Shown here in pieces: positions 1 through 7,929 of a stretch of DNA of 64,000 bases. This DNA comes from Pseudomonas sp. ATCC PTA-122608 (GTDB lineage: Bacteria > Pseudomonadota > Gammaproteobacteria > Pseudomonadales > Pseudomonadaceae). Below the pieces are notes generated by a model. It was given only the letters and a program-made list of their open reading frames with translations, had not been told where the DNA came from and made no database searches. Each line of letters starts with the position of its first letter. The stretch's first letter is position 1. Position numbers and translations under genes: made by a program. The stretch covers positions 19,720 through 83,719 of the forward strand of contig NZ_LPNO01000009.1 in assembly GCF_001952855.1 (NCBI RefSeq). The letters run 5' to 3'.

Positions 1-156
1 ATCCACCGCGTCCATCGCCGGAACTTGAGCGAGCAAGTGGCCGGTAGCGGGGTCGCGGATGTCCAGGGTGGCGCCACTGTCAGCAGCGATCCACTGGCCA
101 TCCACATAGGCGAGTTCAGCCAGCAGGCTGGGGTCTTGCAAGCGATTCTTGAGCAT
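1..156 (-). CDS. Succinate-semialdehyde-type aldehyde dehydrogenase, N-terminal fragment cut by the window edge
   Basis: The minus strand reads an open frame from an ATG at 156 to the window edge, 52 codons, starting MLKNRLQDPSLL and containing YVDGQW and then DPATGHLL. This is the usual N-terminus of GabD-like NAD(P)-dependent succinate-semialdehyde dehydrogenases, whose full length is near 480 residues, so about nine tenths lies outside. The catalytic Glu and Cys cannot be seen, so the substrate is uncertain. It lies last in a minus-strand catabolic operon, 117 bp after the ArgE-like gene, which suggests it oxidises an aldehyde released by that pathway. Confidence 0.75.
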   Translation of the reverse strand, partial: MLKNRLQDPSLLAELAYVDGQWIAADSGATLDIRDPATGHLLAQVPAMDAVD

Positions 157-273
157 GGTCGAGTCCTGATCCGAGACACGCTCCAGTCTAGGGAGGTGCC
201 GCAAACGAGGATGCCGAAAGCACGCGTTAAGCAGCGTGCCGTGCTGAAATTCACCCCAGGACGGCAGGCTCTG

Positions 274-1431
274 CTAGGCCGTCAGCGAACCGAGCAAGCC
301 TTGCAAAAAGCGCTCGCCGGCGTCCATCTGGCTGATCTCGATAAACTCGTCGGGCTTGTGCGCCTGCTCGATGGAACCCGGCCCGCACACCACCACCGGT
401 ACGTCCAGGCGCTGCTTGAACAGGCCGCCCTCGGTGCCGAACGAAACCTTGGAGGTGCCGGTGCCCGGCGCGGCGAATTGCTTGAGAAAGCGCACCGCCT
501 CGACGCTTGGGTGCGTGTCGAGGCCGGGATACACGTTGATGGTCTCGATCTCGATGGCCGCCACGCTGGACAACTTCTGTGCCTCGCGCACGATCACTTC
601 AGCGCGCTCGCGCATCTGCTCCAGGAACTGGTCCAGATCGTCGGCCGGCAGGTTGCGTACTTCAAAATCCAGGGTGCACAGGTTGGGCACGATATTCAGC
701 GCCTTGCCGCCGACGATCTGCCCCACATGCACGGTGCTGTAGGGCACGTCGTAGTCGCTGTCCTGTGCGCCGTGGTGTTGCAGTTGCTGCTGGCTCTCGC
801 GCAGGGCAGCGATAAAGTCGCACGCCACATGAATCGCATTGACCGAGCGTGGCGCCAGGGACGAATGGGCCTCCTGGCCCCGGCAATACGTGCGGTAAGA
901 GCCCTTGCCCTTGTGGCCCAGCACGAACTGCATATTGGTCGGCTCACCGATCACGCACAGAAACGGCCGCACCGGCGCCAGGTGCAGCACGTCGAGCAAG
1001 CGGCGCACACCGACGCAACCGATCTCTTCGTCATGGGACAGCGCCAGTTGCAGCGGGCGGTTCAGGCTGTGGTCGGCGGCATCCAGCATCGCGTCGATGG
1101 CCAGGGCGATAAAGCCCTTCATGTCGCAACTGCCGCGTCCATAGATACGCCCATCCTGCACGGTGGCGGCGAAGGCGGGAAAGGTCCAGGCCTGCCCCGC
1201 CGCCGGCACCACGTCGGTGTGCCCGGACAACAAGACACCGGGCCGCTCCTTTGGCCCGGTGCTGGCGAACAGGTTGGCCTTCTTGCCGCTCTGGTCTTTG
1301 ACGATCAGCGACTCGATGCCTTTGGTCAGCAGCAGGTCACGCACGTAGTCGATCAGGGCCAGGTTGGATTCCGACGACACGGTGTCGAAGGCCATCAGTT
1401 GTTTGAGAATCTCGAGAACGCGGGGTTTCAT
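274..1431 (-). CDS. argE: Acetylornithine deacetylase-like M20 amidohydrolase
   Basis: A 385-residue zinc-dependent M20 family hydrolase. The metal site motif LSGHTDVVP is present near residues 68-76, followed by GRGSCDMKG and the HDEEIGC motif with the general-base Glu. A dimerisation domain sits in the middle. ArgE cleaves N-acetyl-ornithine, and relatives cleave other N-acyl amino acids. The start overlaps the stop of the flavin subunit upstream by 4 bp (ATGA), so the genes are translationally coupled. Because it sits in a catabolic operon with an opine-type dehydrogenase and a peptide transporter, I infer that it hydrolyses an amide in an imported compound rather than serving arginine synthesis. 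Confidence 0.85.
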   Translation of the reverse strand: MKPRVLEILKQLMAFDTVSSESNLALIDYVRDLLLTKGIESLIVKDQSGKKANLFASTGPKERPGVLLSGHTDVVPAAGQAWTFPAFAATVQDGRIYGRGSCDMKGFIALAIDAMLDAADHSLNRPLQLALSHDEEIGCVGVRRLLDVLHLAPVRPFLCVIGEPTNMQFVLGHKGKGSYRTYCRGQEAHSSLAPRSVNAIHVACDFIAALRESQQQLQHHGAQDSDYDVPYSTVHVGQIVGGKALNIVPNLCTLDFEVRNLPADDLDQFLEQMRERAEVIVREAQKLSSVAAIEIETINVYPGLDTHPSVEAVRFLKQFAAPGTGTSKVSFGTEGGLFKQRLDVPVVVCGPGSIEQAHKPDEFIEISQMDAGERFLQGLLGSLTA

Positions 1432-2582
1432 GAGGCCTGGCTCCGTTGCTCGGCAGGTGGGGCGAAGCGGGTGATGGAAAACGGTTCGATCGGGGTACTG
1501 GTGCTCCCGGTGCTCAGCAGTTCGGCCATCACATCACCGACGCCCGGGCCGAGCTGGAAGCCGTGGCCGCAAAAACCGAACGCATAAAACAGGCCGTCGA
1601 CAGTGCCACTGGCGCCCATCACCGGCAGCGAGTCCGGCAGGTAGCCTTCGATGCCACTCCACACGCGGATGATATTCAGGTTACCCACGCCCGGCAGCAG
1701 GCGGCGCATCTGGCTGACCTGGTTGAGGATGCTGCGCGGTTCCACATAGGCGCGGCGGTTGAGCATATCCGGCTTGCTGCGGTAACCGCCGCCGATGACG
1801 ATATTGCCCCGGGGAATCTGGCGGAAGTAGATCACTTCTTCAGGAATTTTGGTGTACACGCCGATAACCGTCGGCAGCGCATAAGGCACCGGCTCAGTCA
1901 CCGCCATTTGCGGGCCGTGGGTGTCCAGCGGTACCGGTTCGCCGAACTGCGCCGAGAGTTTCTGGCCCCAGGCGCCGGCGGTGATCAACAGTTGCGCGGC
2001 GTGGAACTGGCGCCCATCGGTGGTGGTGATCTGAAAGTCAGCGCCGACCTTCTGCACCTCGGCGACTTCAGTGCGCTCTTCAATCTGCGCCCCCAGGCGC
2101 CGCGCGGCGCGAGCAAACGCCGGCGCGGCCAGACGCGGGTTGGCGTGGCCATCGTGAGGCGCATAGGAGCCGCCCTTGACGTCGGGGCCGAGGAAGCCGA
2201 AACGTCGATGCAGCTCGGCACCGCGATAAATCTTCAGGTCCAGCTGTTCAGCTTCCGGCGCGGCCGCATAGGCTTCCAGCTCGGCGATTTCATCTTCGCG
2301 GTAACATACACGCATGTGGCCGCTGGGGATGAACTCCAGGTCGTCATCGATCAGTTCCGGCAGGCGCTTCCACAGCGCCCAGGAGCGGTTGGCCAGGGCC
2401 AGTTGACCAAGGAAGCGCCCTTGCCGCCGCACATTGCCAAAGTTCACGCCACTGGCGTACTGGCCGATCTGGTCGCGCTCCAGCAGGATCACTGAATGCC
2501 CGCGACGACGCAGAAAAAACGCGGTCGCCGAGCCCATCACACCACCGCCGACAATCACCACATCGGCTTTTTGAACGCTCAT
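1428..2582 (-). CDS. FAD-dependent amine oxidoreductase, beta subunit (HcnC/OoxB/SoxB-like), copy 1
   Basis: A 384-residue protein of the D-amino-acid-oxidase fold. The FAD dinucleotide motif VVIVGGGVMGSA is at residues 8-19, and a C-terminal FCGHGFQLGPG segment is typical of sarcosine and opine oxidase beta subunits. It overlaps the alpha subunit upstream by 4 bp and ArgE downstream by 4 bp. In related heterotrimers (hydrogen cyanide synthase, octopine/nopaline oxidase, D-hydroxyproline dehydrogenase) this subunit oxidises a secondary or primary amine. A close paralogue, about 80-85% identical by eye, lies at 15829-17013 on the other strand. The substrate is unknown. Confidence 0.85.
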   Translation of the reverse strand: MSVQKADVVIVGGGVMGSATAFFLRRRGHSVILLERDQIGQYASGVNFGNVRRQGRFLGQLALANRSWALWKRLPELIDDDLEFIPSGHMRVCYREDEIAELEAYAAAPEAEQLDLKIYRGAELHRRFGFLGPDVKGGSYAPHDGHANPRLAAPAFARAARRLGAQIEERTEVAEVQKVGADFQITTTDGRQFHAAQLLITAGAWGQKLSAQFGEPVPLDTHGPQMAVTEPVPYALPTVIGVYTKIPEEVIYFRQIPRGNIVIGGGYRSKPDMLNRRAYVEPRSILNQVSQMRRLLPGVGNLNIIRVWSGIEGYLPDSLPVMGASGTVDGLFYAFGFCGHGFQLGPGVGDVMAELLSTGSTSTPIEPFSITRFAPPAEQRSQAS

Positions 2583-3958
2583 GGCGATACCTCCTCGGTA
2601 ATCAGCATCGACAAGGGTTTGACCGGCGCCTGGCCGCGCTGGCGACCGACCTCCTGGACCCGCACACCGGCAGCGGCGGCGATCACTTCAGCCCCGGCCT
2701 GGGAGCAATAACGCCCCTGGCAACGGCCCATGCCCACGCGGCTGAACGCCTTGGCGCGATTGACCTCGCAGGCGCCCTTCTCTTTCACCGTGCGGCGCAA
2801 CTCGCCGGCGCTGATCATCTCGCAGCGGCACACGATGGCGCTGTCCGGCAGGGCCTTGGCCTGTTCGCTGGGCCAGGGGAACGCCTGGGCCAGGCCAAGG
2901 CGAAACTGATCCATCACCGCCAAGGCCTGCTGTTGCTCCTCACGCAGCGCGGCGTTCACCGGTTGCTGCAGATCTTCGAGCAGCGCCAACGCCACCAGGC
3001 GCCCGGCATGCTCGGCGGCATCGGCGCCGCGAATCTTCGAACCGTCACCGGCCGCATACACGCCTTTCACCGAGGTGCGCCCGGCGTCGTCGGTGGCCAA
3101 CCACCATTGGCTGGAGGCGTGGTCGAACGCCATGGCGCAGCCAGCCAGGTCGCCCAACTGGGTTTCCGGTCGCAGGTGATAGCCCAGCGCAACGGCATCG
3201 GCCTGCACCGTAGCCACCCGCCCACTGCCCGTGGTGAACCGCACGCCCATCACACCATTGGCCGCGTCGCCCATGACTTGCAGCGGCTTGATCCCCAAGT
3301 GCACCGCCACCTTGGCGCGGTACAGTTGGGCCAGCAGCTTGATCCCGGTAAACAGCAAGCCCGGCCTCGCCAGCAGTTTGGGCAGGGCCTTCAGGCGCAG
3401 GCTAAAGGGAGACGTATCGAGCACCGCAGCCACTTCGGCGCCGGCCTTGACGTATTGGCTGGCGACCAGATACAGCAACGGCCCGCTGCCCATGAACACC
3501 ACGCGATGGCCGATGGACACGGCCTGGTTTTTCAAAGCGATCTGCGCCCCGCCCAGGCTGTAGGTGCCCGCCAGTTGCCAGCCCTCGATGGGCATCAAGC
3601 GGTCGGTGGCGCCGGTGCACAGGATCAGCGCGTCATACTCCACGGTGGTATGGCGGCCCTGGCTCACGCAGCACAGTTGCCCCGGCGTCAGGTTCCACAC
3701 CAGGGTGTCGGGGCAGTAGTCAATGGCACCGCGCAGGCGATCGAAACTCTGGTGCAGGTCCTGGGCCTTGGCGGCTTCGCTGCCGTACAGGGTGGTGTAG
3801 TCCCGGGTGAAGCCGTCGGGCTGACGGCGGTAGATCTGCCCACCGTCGCGGCGGTTTTCATCAATCAGGATCGGCTTGATACCCGCCGCCAACAGGGTTT
3901 CGGCGCAGCGCACCCCGGCAGGTCCAGCGCCCACAATAACTACCCGTGCAGTGGCCAT
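2579..3958 (-). CDS. FAD/NAD(P)-type oxidoreductase, alpha subunit with C-terminal BFD-like [2Fe-2S] domain (HcnB/OoxA-like)
   Basis: A 459-residue pyridine-nucleotide-disulfide-type flavoprotein. It begins with VVIVGAGPAGVRCAE, has a second nucleotide-binding region near VVFMGSGPLLYLV, and a C-terminal cysteine cluster CRC near residue 378 followed by GRCQGRYC, the BFD-like iron-sulfur module seen in HcnB and opine oxidase A subunits. It accepts electrons from the beta subunit and passes them to the membrane chain. Its start lies inside the end of the [2Fe-2S] subunit gene (19 bp overlap) and its stop overlaps the beta subunit start, so the three form one coupled unit. Confidence 0.85.
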   Translation of the reverse strand: MATARVVIVGAGPAGVRCAETLLAAGIKPILIDENRRDGGQIYRRQPDGFTRDYTTLYGSEAAKAQDLHQSFDRLRGAIDYCPDTLVWNLTPGQLCCVSQGRHTTVEYDALILCTGATDRLMPIEGWQLAGTYSLGGAQIALKNQAVSIGHRVVFMGSGPLLYLVASQYVKAGAEVAAVLDTSPFSLRLKALPKLLARPGLLFTGIKLLAQLYRAKVAVHLGIKPLQVMGDAANGVMGVRFTTGSGRVATVQADAVALGYHLRPETQLGDLAGCAMAFDHASSQWWLATDDAGRTSVKGVYAAGDGSKIRGADAAEHAGRLVALALLEDLQQPVNAALREEQQQALAVMDQFRLGLAQAFPWPSEQAKALPDSAIVCRCEMISAGELRRTVKEKGACEVNRAKAFSRVGMGRCQGRYCSQAGAEVIAAAAGVRVQEVGRQRGQAPVKPLSMLITEEVSP

Positions 3959-4248
3959 GTCGCCTCCGGTTGTGTGGTAACGATGTCCAGCCCGTCACGG
4001 ACTTCATTGGAGCAGGCACGCAGGCGTTCGCCGCTGCGGGTCCATACCCAGCAGTCCTGGCACGCGCCCATCAGGCAGAAACCGGCGCGGCGCCCGCTGT
4101 CGAATTCCGACTGGCGCAGCGCGTTGCCCTGGGTCAACAGCGCGACCATCAGGGTGTCGCCCTGCAAGGCCTCGATGGCTGCACCATCCACGGTCAGGCT
4201 GACCGTCGGCCGGCCCTGTTCGGCCAACCTCACAAAACGCCCCTTCAT
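3940..4248 (-). CDS. Small [2Fe-2S] ferredoxin-like subunit of the dehydrogenase (HcnA-like gamma subunit)
   Basis: A 102-residue protein with a plant-type ferredoxin-like [2Fe-2S] domain. The four likely ligands are C58, C63, C66 and C79 in FCLMGACQDCW and LRAC. The start at 4248 is chosen because it gives an ATGA overlap with the stop of the upstream ATPase gene and the normal size for HcnA and opine oxidase small subunits (about 100 residues). Gene order small-alpha-beta is the same as in hcnABC. It completes a three-subunit, membrane-linked amine dehydrogenase. Confidence 0.85.
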   Translation of the reverse strand: MKGRFVRLAEQGRPTVSLTVDGAAIEALQGDTLMVALLTQGNALRQSEFDSGRRAGFCLMGACQDCWVWTRSGERLRACSNEVRDGLDIVTTQPEATWPLHG

Positions 4249-6086
4249 GCATAGGCTCCCAAGCTGGTGGTGATGACGCCCCGCTGGGTATTCAGCAACT
4301 GGGCGCTGTCGTGGTGGCAAAGGATTTCACCGCCGTTGTCGAGGGCTCGGCGACTTGGCGCAGTACGGTTGCACAGGCCGTCGACGCGTACCGGGCAGCG
4401 ATTGAGGAAGGTGCACAGTTCCGGCACGTTGGCCCGCTCGCCAATCACCGGCAGCGTTTCGCACGCGGTGTCGCAGGTTTCCAGCCAGCCCTGACGCAAT
4501 TCGGGCACCGAGTGAATCAGCAGGTCGGTGTAGGGGTGGAACGGTGGCTCGGCAAACGACTGGCGGTTGCCGGCCTGCACCTTGTGGCCGCTGTACATCA
4601 CCACAATGTCATCGCACAACGCACGCACGGTGGAGATGTCATGGCTGATAAACAGGTACGACACCCCCAGTTGCTGGCGCAGGTCGCGCAGCAGTTCGAG
4701 GATCGCCGCGCCCACCACCGTGTCGAGGGCCGAGGTGACTTCATCGCACAGGATCAGGTCGGGCTTGGCCGCCAGCGCGCGGGCCAGGTTGACCCGCTGC
4801 TTTTGCCCGCCGGACAGCTCGTTGGGACGACGTTCGGCGAGGGAACGCGGCAGGCGCACCAAGTCCAGCAACTCACCGACGCGCGCCGTCAAGGCAGCGC
4901 CCTTGAGGCCGAAATACATCTTCAGCGGGCGGCTGAGGATGGCCGCCACGCTGTGCATCGGGTTGAGCGCGGTGTCGGCGTTCTGGAACACCATCTGGAT
5001 ACGGCGAAACTGCTCCGGGCTACGCTCGGCGAGGCTGCCGCCCAAGGGTTGCCCGTCGAAGGTCAGGCCGCCGAGGGCCGGAGTCAACAGCCCGGCCACC
5101 ACCCGCGCCAACGTGGACTTCCCGGAGCCCGACTCGCCGATCACGCCGATGGCCTGGCCACGGCGCACCGTGAGATCGATGTCTTCGAGCACCCGAATCG
5201 ACGGCATGCCGTGCATGTTTTTGTTGCCGTAACCGGCGGTGAGGCCGCTGATGGTCAGCAGTGGCACGTCTTCGGCAATCCCGCTGGGCGGGCGAATGGT
5301 GGTGTCTGGCCGCGCAGCAGCCAGCAGGCTGCGGGTGTACTCGTGGGTCGGCGCCTTGAGCAGCGGCGCCGTGGCGCTTTGCTCGAGAATCTGCCCGCCA
5401 TTGAGCACTACGATCTGGTCGGCCATTTGCGCGACCACCGCCAAGTCATGGGACACGTAAACGGCCGTGGCGCCGCGCTCGCGCACCACGCGTTTGAAGG
5501 CGCGCAGCACGTCGATCTGGGTGGTCACGTCCAGCGCCGTGGTCGGCTCGTCGAGCACCACCAGCACCGGGTCGCTGATCAGCGCCATCGCTGCCATCAC
5601 CCGCTGCAGTTGCCCGCCGGAGACTTGGTGCGGGTAGCGCCGGCCAATGCGTTCGGGATTGGGCAGGGCCAGGTCGCGGAACAAGCCGATGGCCTTGGCT
5701 TCCAGCTCGACCCGGGTGCCGAGGCCATGGATCAATGCGCCTTCCACCACTTGGTCGATGAGCTTTTTGGCCGGGTTGAAAGCCGCTGCGGCGCTTTGGG
5801 CGATATAGGACACGCGATTGCCGCGCAGGCCCTGCAGCTGTTTTTCGCTCAAGGCGAGCATGTCGTGTTCACCGACCTGCACCACCCCGCCAGACAAACG
5901 ACAGCCGCGCCGTGCATAGCCGAGCAAGGCCAGGGCGATGGTGGTCTTGCCCGAGCCGGACTCACCGATCAACGCCAGCACTTCGCCTTTTTCCAGGGCA
6001 AAGCTCACGCCTTTGACGATTTCTACCTCGCCGTGCTCACCGCAGGCCACCACGCGCAGGTCTTCGACGCGAATCAATTGGGTCAT
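4245..6086 (-). CDS. Dipeptide/opine-type ABC transporter, fused double ATPase
   Basis: A 613-residue protein containing two complete ABC ATPase domains, equal to DppD and DppF fused. Walker A motifs GESGSGKTT (residues 41-49) and GESGSGKST (second half) are present. Signatures VSGGQLQRV and LSGGQKQRV and Walker B segments ending in LDEPTTALD and CDEVTSALD are also present. Each half ends in the oligopeptide-type C-terminal extension; the second contains conserved cysteines (CTFLNRCP). It energises the importer encoded by the next three genes upstream and starts one base after the permease stop. Confidence 0.9.
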   Translation of the reverse strand: MTQLIRVEDLRVVACGEHGEVEIVKGVSFALEKGEVLALIGESGSGKTTIALALLGYARRGCRLSGGVVQVGEHDMLALSEKQLQGLRGNRVSYIAQSAAAAFNPAKKLIDQVVEGALIHGLGTRVELEAKAIGLFRDLALPNPERIGRRYPHQVSGGQLQRVMAAMALISDPVLVVLDEPTTALDVTTQIDVLRAFKRVVRERGATAVYVSHDLAVVAQMADQIVVLNGGQILEQSATAPLLKAPTHEYTRSLLAAARPDTTIRPPSGIAEDVPLLTISGLTAGYGNKNMHGMPSIRVLEDIDLTVRRGQAIGVIGESGSGKSTLARVVAGLLTPALGGLTFDGQPLGGSLAERSPEQFRRIQMVFQNADTALNPMHSVAAILSRPLKMYFGLKGAALTARVGELLDLVRLPRSLAERRPNELSGGQKQRVNLARALAAKPDLILCDEVTSALDTVVGAAILELLRDLRQQLGVSYLFISHDISTVRALCDDIVVMYSGHKVQAGNRQSFAEPPFHPYTDLLIHSVPELRQGWLETCDTACETLPVIGERANVPELCTFLNRCPVRVDGLCNRTAPSRRALDNGGEILCHHDSAQLLNTQRGVITTSLGAYA

Positions 6087-6087
6087 T

Positions 6088-6963
6088 TCAATGGCCTCCC
6101 GTGCGTCGACTACGGCGTGATGACAGGTAGTCGATCAGCAGATTCACACCAATGGTCAGTGTGCCAATGGCCAGCGCCGGAATGATGATGGCCAGCGCGC
6201 CCTGATTGAGGCCGCCGATGTTTTCGCGCACCAGCGAGCCGAGGTCGGCGTCTGGCGGTTGCACGCCGAGGCCAAGAAAACTCATGCCGCTGAGCAACAG
6301 CACGATGTAGCCGAAACGCAGGCCCAGGTCGGTCAATACCGGGTTGAGCATATTCGGCAGGATTTCCATGCACGCCACGTACAAACGGCCTTCGCCGCGA
6401 GTGCGCGCAACCTGCACGTACTCCAGGGCCTCGATATTCACCGCCATGCTGCGGGCAACGCGGAACGAGCCCGGGATGTAACTGATAACCGCCGTGCAGA
6501 TCAGCAGCGTCACTGACGAGCCAAACGCCGAGACCATGATCAGCGCAAGCATTTTGCTTGGGATCGAAATAAAGGCATCCATGATGCGGCTGATGATCTC
6601 GTCCAGCCACTTGGGCGAGACCACCGAGAGCAGCGCACACCCGGTGCCAAAGGTGCTGGCCAACAACGCCGCCACCAGCGCCAGCCCGACGGTGAATCGC
6701 GCGCCCACCAACACCCGGCTGAGCATGTCGCGGCCCAGGTAGTCGGTGCCGAACGGATGAGTGAGGCTGAAGCCTTCGAAGATGTTGTCGGACACCACTT
6801 CACCCACCGGGTGTGGCGCCAGCCAGGGGCCAAACAGCGCCACCAGCAACCAGGCGACGCACACCACGGCGCCCACCAGCCCCAGCCAGGACGGGCCGCT
6901 GGAAACCTTGGCGAGGGCCAGCGCGGAGGACACAGGCTTGGATTTCGCAATGATCGGGTTCAT
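6088..6963 (-). CDS. ABC transporter permease, DppC-like
   Basis: A 291-residue inner-membrane permease of the binding-protein-dependent (MetI-like) family. It has an N-terminal membrane segment, the DppC-type HPFGTDYLGRDMLSRV segment after it, several further membrane segments and a cytoplasmic EAA-type loop near YVQVARTRGEG. The ATG at 6963 is chosen because it overlaps the stop of the partner permease by 4 bp and gives a normal length; longer frames run into the partner gene. It forms the membrane channel together with the DppB-like protein and the fused ATPase. Confidence 0.9.
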   Translation of the reverse strand: MNPIIAKSKPVSSALALAKVSSGPSWLGLVGAVVCVAWLLVALFGPWLAPHPVGEVVSDNIFEGFSLTHPFGTDYLGRDMLSRVLVGARFTVGLALVAALLASTFGTGCALLSVVSPKWLDEIISRIMDAFISIPSKMLALIMVSAFGSSVTLLICTAVISYIPGSFRVARSMAVNIEALEYVQVARTRGEGRLYVACMEILPNMLNPVLTDLGLRFGYIVLLLSGMSFLGLGVQPPDADLGSLVRENIGGLNQGALAIIIPALAIGTLTIGVNLLIDYLSSRRSRRTGGH

Positions 6964-7916
6964 TGGTTTCTCAGCCTCGGATTGGACAGGATTGCGCACA
7001 GGTCGGCGATCAGCACCAACGCCAGGTAGGCCGCGCAGAACAACATGGTGCACGCCTGCACCAGCGCCATGTCTCGGTTGGTCACGGCATCGACCATCAA
7101 GCTGGCAATGCCGGGATAATTGAAGATGGTTTCGACGATCACCACCCCGCCCAACAGGTAGGACAGGCTCAGGGCGATGGCATTGGCAATCGGCCCGATG
7201 GCATTGGGCAAGGCATGGCGCAGCACAATGCGAATCGGACTGACGCCTTTGAGGCGGGCCATTTCCACGTAGGGGCTGTCGAGTTGGTCGATCACGGCGG
7301 CGCGGGTCATGCGCGCCATTTGCGCGACGATCACGCAGCACAGCGTCATCACCGGTAAGGCATAGGTGCGCATGAATTGCAGCGGCGAGGTGATGTCGCT
7401 GGCGTAAGACAGCGCCGACAACCAGCCGAGATTCACCGCGAAAATCAGCACCGCCAGGGTTGCCACCAGAAACTCCGGCACCGCGACCATCGCCAGGGTC
7501 ATAAAGCTCAGGCAGCTGTCGATGCGCCCGCCCCGGCCCATCGCCGAGCCAATCCCCAATACCAGTGCCACCGGCACCGAGACCAGCGCCGTAGCGCCCG
7601 CCAGCATCAGGGTGTTGGGCACCCGGCCCGCCATCAGTTCACCCACCGGCATGGCGTTGGACACTGACACGCCCAGATCGCCGGTGAGCAGGCTCATCAA
7701 CCAGTGCAGGTAACGCAACACACCGGGCTGGTCCAGCCCCAGCTTCAGGCGCAGTGCCGCCACCTGCTCAGGGGTCGCGAACTGGCCGAGGGATTGCTGC
7801 GCCGCGTCCCCCGGCAGCACCGCCGTGATCGCAAACACGACCATGGACACGATCAACAAGGTCACGGCCCCGGCGCCGAAACGCCGGGCGATCAACCACA
7901 GTGTATTGCTATTCAT
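6960..7916 (-). CDS. ABC transporter permease, DppB-like
   Basis: A 318-residue permease starting MNSNTLWLIARRFG, with about six predicted membrane segments and the DppB-family features VLPGDAA and a loop YVEMARLKGVSP that contacts the ATPase. The start at 7916 is 13 bp downstream of the binding-protein gene stop. Its stop overlaps the DppC-like start (ATGA). Members of this family import di- and oligopeptides, nickel or opines. The neighbouring amine dehydrogenase argues for an opine-like or N-acyl amino acid substrate. Confidence 0.9.
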   Translation of the reverse strand: MNSNTLWLIARRFGAGAVTLLIVSMVVFAITAVLPGDAAQQSLGQFATPEQVAALRLKLGLDQPGVLRYLHWLMSLLTGDLGVSVSNAMPVGELMAGRVPNTLMLAGATALVSVPVALVLGIGSAMGRGGRIDSCLSFMTLAMVAVPEFLVATLAVLIFAVNLGWLSALSYASDITSPLQFMRTYALPVMTLCCVIVAQMARMTRAAVIDQLDSPYVEMARLKGVSPIRIVLRHALPNAIGPIANAIALSLSYLLGGVVIVETIFNYPGIASLMVDAVTNRDMALVQACTMLFCAAYLALVLIADLCAILSNPRLRNQ

Positions 7917-7929
7917 CGCACCGCCCTCC

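Noticed and set aside
25..1587. Long plus-strand open frame opposite the ArgE-like gene and the flavin subunit
   Set aside because: Protein has no family features and an odd composition (Ala, Gly, His, Gln, Arg, Leu); the minus-strand frame has clear M20 motifs. High third-position GC creates such antisense frames.
1428..4248. True hydrogen cyanide synthase hcnABC
   Set aside because: Gene order and domains agree, but the subunits are linked to an ABC importer and ArgE, as in opine or hydroxyproline dehydrogenases, and one subunit is duplicated. The sequences do not read like the HcnA/HcnC proteins I recall, so I call it HcnABC-like only.
4311..6185. 624-codon plus-strand frame opposite the fused ABC ATPase
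   Set aside because: No recognisable motif; the opposite strand encodes two complete ATPase domains.
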